The position numbers and the translations under genes are program-made. Below, in pieces: positions 6,737 to 8,227 of a DNA stretch of 8,227 nt (its first letter is position 1; each line of letters starts with the position of its first letter). Source of the DNA: Halieaceae bacterium (GTDB lineage: Bacteria; Pseudomonadota; Gammaproteobacteria; Pseudomonadales; Halieaceae). Where the stretch lies: positions 1-8,227 of the forward strand of contig JABJAS010000247.1 of assembly GCA_018666055.1 (NCBI GenBank). The letters are read 5' to 3'. A model generated the notes under the pieces. It did no database searches and was not told the origin of the DNA. It saw only the letters and a list, made by a program, of their open reading frames with translations.

Positions 6737-7311
6737 TCAATGCCCCACATCGGGCCTCACCATCGGACCAGTGGCGATCCGTGGCCGTCATGCTGTCTAT
6801 TTTGCTGATGTTGGCAGGGTGCGCCGTCGCTCCCTCTGAGGAAACAACAACAGCTACTACCGTGTTGCCCAGAGCACCGGTAGACCTGGCGCCCTGGTCT
6901 GCCAAAGGGAAACTCTCGATCCAAAGCCCGCAGGGCAGCGAGACTGCGAGATTTTACTGGCAGCGACCCGATGCAGACCATGACACCATTGTCCTCTCTG
7001 GACCGATGTCACTGAATCAACAGACGATCCAGCGCAGGGGTGAGGACACCCTCTGGATGGATGGGGACACCGAGAGGCCCATCAGCGAACTGGCAGACTC
7101 AATGCTTGTTATATCTGATACGGCGATTCCCCCTGCAGCGCTGGGTACTTGGCTCTTGGGAGCGCCCTCCCCCTTTCCCGAATGGACTGTAAAAGTCACA
7201 CAGTGGCAAGTTGCGGGTGAATGGGAAGCACCTTCGCGGGTTATAATCCGCCACGTCGACATGGAGATCAGGGTGATTATCACAAAATGGGACTTCAGCA
7301 CCCTGCCGTGA
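6733..7311 (+). CDS. lolB: Outer-membrane lipoprotein receptor LolB
   Basis: LolB accepts lipoproteins from the periplasmic chaperone LolA and inserts them into the inner leaflet of the outer membrane. The 192-residue product, a little shorter than E. coli LolB, has a lipobox L-A-G-C ending at Cys-30 with Ala at +2, consistent with outer-membrane location. Family landmarks are W-S-A-K-G-K-L (55-61), A-R-F-Y-W-Q (72-77), the I-P-P-A-A-L..W-L-L-G segment (132-143) and the closing I-I-T-K-W-D strand (182-187). The hydrophobic protruding-loop region falls at about S-G-P-M-S-L (89-94), with Met where E. coli appears to have Leu. The GTG at 6733 overlaps the upstream stop (GTGA), implying translational coupling. 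Synteny with ispE supports the assignment beyond the modest sequence conservation of this family. Confidence 0.92.
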   Translation: MINAPHRASPSDQWRSVAVMLSILLMLAGCAVAPSEETTTATTVLPRAPVDLAPWSAKGKLSIQSPQGSETARFYWQRPDADHDTIVLSGPMSLNQQTIQRRGEDTLWMDGDTERPISELADSMLVISDTAIPPAALGTWLLGAPSPFPEWTVKVTQWQVAGEWEAPSRVIIRHVDMEIRVIITKWDFSTLP

Positions 7312-8138
7312 CACGGATTCACGTCTGCTCTCCTGCCAAGCTTAATTTGTTCCTGCATGTAACCGGGCAGCGCCCGGATGGCTATCACACACTTCAAACC
7401 GTCTTTCAGCTGCTCGATTGGGGGGACGACATGACGTTTGAGTTGCGCGAGCACCCGGGCATTACGTTGTCGGGCGACACCAATGATATCCGGCCTGAGG
7501 ATAACCTCATCATGAAGGCGGCGTGTGCGTTGAATCAACCTGAACGCGGTGCCCACATACATATTACAAAACGTATCCCCCGAGGGGGCGGACTCGGTGG
7601 CGGAAGCTCCAATGCCGCGACGACGTTACGAGCGCTCAATACGCTGTGGTCATTAAACCTGAATCAGCGTGCGCTGCTGGCACTGGCCAAACCGCTCGGA
7701 GCGGATGTGCCGGTCTTTACCCTGGGGCAAAGCGCCTGGGCAGAGGGCATCGGCGAAGACTTATCGCCGCTTTCGCTACCGCCTCGCTGGTATGCTGTCA
7801 TAATACCGGCCTGCGAGGTGCAAACCGCTGAAATCTTCGGCCATGCCGAATTGACACGCAACACGGCGCCGATTACAGTGGCGGCCTTTTTTTCAGGGGC
7901 TGGTTGTAACGACCTACAGCCTGTCGCCATGGCGCTGTACCCTGAAATTCGCAAGGCTTGGCAGTGGCTGGAGGCACGTTCTCCATCAGCAAGTATGACG
8001 GGAAGCGGCGCGTGCTTATTTGCCGCGTTTGATACAGAGGCCGAGGCGCGTAGCCTAGCCGCCAGCGCCCCCGAGGGGGTGATAGCGGTTGCAGTACGAG
8101 GTCTGGATCGACTCCCGGCAATGCAGAGAGTCGAGTGA
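7308..8138 (+). CDS. ispE: 4-diphosphocytidyl-2-C-methyl-D-erythritol kinase
   Basis: GHMP-family kinase that phosphorylates CDP-ME in the MEP pathway of isopentenyl diphosphate synthesis. From the GTG at 7308 there are 276 residues. It shows S-P-A-K-L-N-L-F-L (8-16) with the substrate-site Lys-11, D-G-Y-H (24-27), the ATP-binding P-R-G-G-G-L-G-G-G-S-S-N (91-102), G-A-D-V-P-V-F (131-137) with catalytic Asp-133, and the third GHMP motif T-G-S-G-A-C (231-236). I chose GTG 7308 because V-T-R-I-H-V-C-S-P-A-K then starts at the family's usual distance, and it overlaps the lolB stop as GTGA, as at the junction before. An in-frame ATG at 7287 (seven residues longer, with AGGG at 7269-7272) is a real alternative. 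The gene ends 8 nt before tRNA-Gln. Confidence 0.95.
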   Translation: MTRIHVCSPAKLNLFLHVTGQRPDGYHTLQTVFQLLDWGDDMTFELREHPGITLSGDTNDIRPEDNLIMKAACALNQPERGAHIHITKRIPRGGGLGGGSSNAATTLRALNTLWSLNLNQRALLALAKPLGADVPVFTLGQSAWAEGIGEDLSPLSLPPRWYAVIIPACEVQTAEIFGHAELTRNTAPITVAAFFSGAGCNDLQPVAMALYPEIRKAWQWLEARSPSASMTGSGACLFAAFDTEAEARSLAASAPEGVIAVAVRGLDRLPAMQRVE

Positions 8139-8147
8139 ATTTTTTTT
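8108..8147 (+). terminator. Terminator-like hairpin and T8 tract between ispE and tRNA-Gln
   Basis: TCGACTC (8108-8114) can pair with GAGTCGA (8128-8134) around a 13-nt loop inside the end of ispE, followed after five bases by eight T residues (8140-8147). The last T is the first base of the tRNA. The gap between stem and T-run and the long loop make this a weak intrinsic terminator. It may allow only partial readthrough, or the T-run may simply be a processing leader for the tRNA. Confidence 0.25.
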
Positions 8148-8221
8148 GGGGCGTCGCCAAGTGGCAAGGCAGCGGGTTTTGATCCCGCCATTCGGAGGTT
8201 CGAATCCTCCCGCCCCAGCCA
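8147..8221 (+). tRNA. tRNA-Gln(UUG)
   Basis: A complete 75-nt tRNA folds by eye. The acceptor stem TGGGGCG (8147-8153) pairs with CGCCCCA (8211-8217), with discriminator G and an encoded CCA (8219-8221). The D arm spans 8156-8170. The anticodon stem is GCGGG/CCCGC (8172-8176 and 8184-8188) around loop TTTTGAT with anticodon TTG at 8179-8181. The variable loop is CATTC, and the T arm is GGAGG/CCTCC with loop TTCGAAT. The weak T1-A72 pair, G73 and overall sequence match gammaproteobacterial glutamine tRNAs. It lies 8 nt after ispE, the position I recall in pseudomonads before prs, and may be released by processing of the upstream transcript. Confidence 0.97.
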
Positions 8222-8227
8222 TCCTTA

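Noticed and set aside
7017..7562. A 181-codon minus-strand open frame across lolB and the start of ispE
   Set aside because: It is antisense to two well-supported genes and shows no domain signature or credible ribosome-binding site.
7664..8191. A 175-codon minus-strand open frame opposite ispE and running into the tRNA
   Set aside because: It is antisense to conserved ispE motifs and overlaps a tRNA gene; its composition is Ala/Ser-rich shadow sequence.

Overview
The window looks like ordinary chromosomal housekeeping DNA from a gammaproteobacterium. The evidence is the gene content, the close match of the proteins to family motifs known from Escherichia coli and Pseudomonas, and the gene order. 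The leftward block hemA-prfA-prmC-moeB, divergent from TPR lipoprotein-lolB-ispE-tRNA-Gln, is the arrangement I recall from pseudomonads. E. coli has a related layout without the TPR gene. The genus cannot be named from this sequence.

Layout: the 3' part of a NorM/MdtK-type MATE efflux pump gene (1-872, +) enters from the left edge and converges, across 24 nt, on moeB. Four genes run leftward: hemA (4863-3553), prfA (3531-2446), prmC (2449-1640) and moeB (1652-897). They are tightly packed, with a 21-nt gap, a 4-nt ATGA overlap and a 13-nt overlap, so a single operon is likely. Three genes run rightward: a TPR lipoprotein gene resembling lbcA (4979-6736), lolB (6733-7311) and ispE (about 7308-8138). 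They are joined by GTGA overlaps and followed after 8 nt by tRNA-Gln(UUG) at 8147-8221.

Functional links: HemA makes the first committed intermediate of C5-pathway tetrapyrrole synthesis from glutamyl-tRNA. PrfA is release factor 1, and PrmC methylates the glutamine of its GGQ motif, so enzyme and substrate are encoded by overlapping genes. MoeB is an adenylyltransferase for sulfur-carrier proteins, probably in molybdopterin synthesis. In the rightward unit, LolB inserts lipoproteins into the outer membrane, the TPR protein is itself a predicted outer-membrane lipoprotein, and IspE serves isoprenoid precursor synthesis.

No wholly new system is apparent. The most interesting material lies between the divergent hemA and lbcA-like genes. 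It holds a near-palindromic TATCATA with TGn extensions on both strands, which could be a shared bidirectional -10 element. It also holds a 14-codon leader ORF with a strong ribosome-binding site whose stop codon overlaps the hemA start (TGATG). The two readings conflict on where the hemA transcript begins, so a transcription-start map would separate them. A G7 tract at the prmC/moeB junction, where adding one G would fuse the two proteins in frame, is also worth a check.
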